64,000 nucleotides of DNA from NCBI GenBank assembly GCA_947625205.1, contig CANQNN010000004.1:124001-188000 (forward strand), read 5' to 3'. Position numbers and translations under genes: made by a program. The DNA is from an uncultured Lachnospiraceae bacterium. Its GTDB lineage: Bacteria; Bacillota; Clostridia; Lachnospirales; Lachnospiraceae. Positions 63,560-64,000 of the stretch are shown here, piece after piece. The first letter of the stretch is position 1; every line of letters begins with the position of its first letter. The notes beneath the pieces are model-generated. The model did not search any database, had not been told where the DNA came from, and was given only the letters and a program-made list of their open reading frames with translations.

Positions 63560-63738
63560 CGGTTTTCACCTTCAGCACAATAGCAGCATACAATTCCGTT
63601 ATTATCATAACCGGAATTATTTTTATCTCTATATACTATGACAGCATTAGACAATCTGTTACTTAAAACTACAATTTTTCCGCTTTTGCGCCTTGGCGCG
63701 CATATTAAATCATAATGGGGAAGTTAGTGAAACATCTC

Positions 63739-64000
63739 TTAATGTCCTTCTATATTGTCTGTAAAAGGAGCCGATGTGTTGAGATAGAAACGATAGTTTC
63801 CGTCTTCGGTCTGCGTCAGAAAGCACGACCACTCGTTATAAGTATAGTGCCGGTACAATCTCTTTTCCAGCTCTGCCTGCTGTATTTGCGTTGAGAAGGT
63901 GACAACAGACAGACAGTCCACATGGTTTCCTGTCGGACCTGTATTGCCTGTCACAGAATGTATGTCCGTGATCTCGATATCCGGCACCTCCGCCGTCAAA
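63739..64000 (-). CDS. Unidentified protein, 5' end cut by window
   Basis: The frame is open to the window edge and ends at 63739 (about 87 codons visible). It shows PDIEITDIHSVTGNTG and HYTYNEWSCFLTQTEDG. No family is recognised. It may belong to the same surface-protein group as its downstream neighbours. The 63560-63738 gap holds nothing I can identify. Confidence 0.6.
   Translation of the reverse strand, partial: LTAEVPDIEITDIHSVTGNTGPTGNHVDCLSVVTFSTQIQQAELEKRLYRHYTYNEWSCFLTQTEDGNYRFYLNTSAPFTDNIEGH

Noticed and set aside
1-64000. CRISPR arrays, rRNA or tRNA genes
   Set aside because: No regularly spaced identical repeats of the right size and no recognisable tRNA or rRNA sequence were seen by eye.

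Overview
The window looks like a chromosomal segment of a butyrate-forming, probably flagellated Lachnospiraceae-type member of the Clostridia (Bacillota). The reasons are the thl-crt-hbd-bcd-etfB-etfA operon, the S10-spc-alpha ribosomal protein order with a KOW-domain gene between map and infA, the rplQ-ecfA1-ecfA2-ecfT-truA-rplM-rpsI block, strong AGGAGG ribosome binding sites and Gram-positive style promoters. I saw no rRNA gene, tRNA gene or CRISPR array.

Layout: 1-5968 (minus) is the butyryl-CoA operon, with etfA cut by the window edge. 6082-10470 holds an M23 peptidase and two membrane or glycosyltransferase genes. 10609-14124 holds hpf, a secreted NlpC/P60 wall hydrolase behind a WalR-type box, and trxB. 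A cluster of DnaA boxes lies between hpf and the hydrolase. 14499-19438 holds a short-chain dehydrogenase, then a VTC / DUF4956 / CotH module whose DUF4956 gene is frameshifted. That module is bracketed by a 35-bp direct repeat derived from the tail of the adjacent ybaK gene. 19665-44177 is the ribosomal protein supercluster with rpoA, secY, adk, map and infA and the ECF transporter core. It is interrupted by a VanY-like peptidase and a chemoreceptor between rplQ and ecfA1, and by a 61-bp repeat array between rpsH and rplF. 44522-48233 holds an HD-domain gene with an in-frame UGA, a methyltransferase and small membrane proteins.

The most interesting part is 48380-51182. Flagellin and a divergent csrA lie downstream of a 0.74-kb segment bounded by a perfect 21-bp inverted repeat. 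The segment encodes its own tyrosine recombinase and carries a near-consensus sigma-D (FliA-type) promoter. As assembled, that promoter points away from csrA-flagellin and into a terminator hairpin; inversion would point it at csrA-flagellin. The flagellin leader also has a canonical pair of CsrA sites. Together this looks like a self-contained flagellin phase switch with post-transcriptional CsrA control, and the assembly appears to show the OFF orientation.

51313-64000 is accessory: a GH2 glycosidase, an ECF sigma/anti-sigma pair, bioY under a BirA box, a COG3044-type ATPase, a secreted four-repeat protein, an MFS pump preceded by a leader peptide and mutually exclusive hairpins, an asparaginase, and surface-type proteins at the right edge. 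All functions are inferred from reading the sequence; no database search was run.
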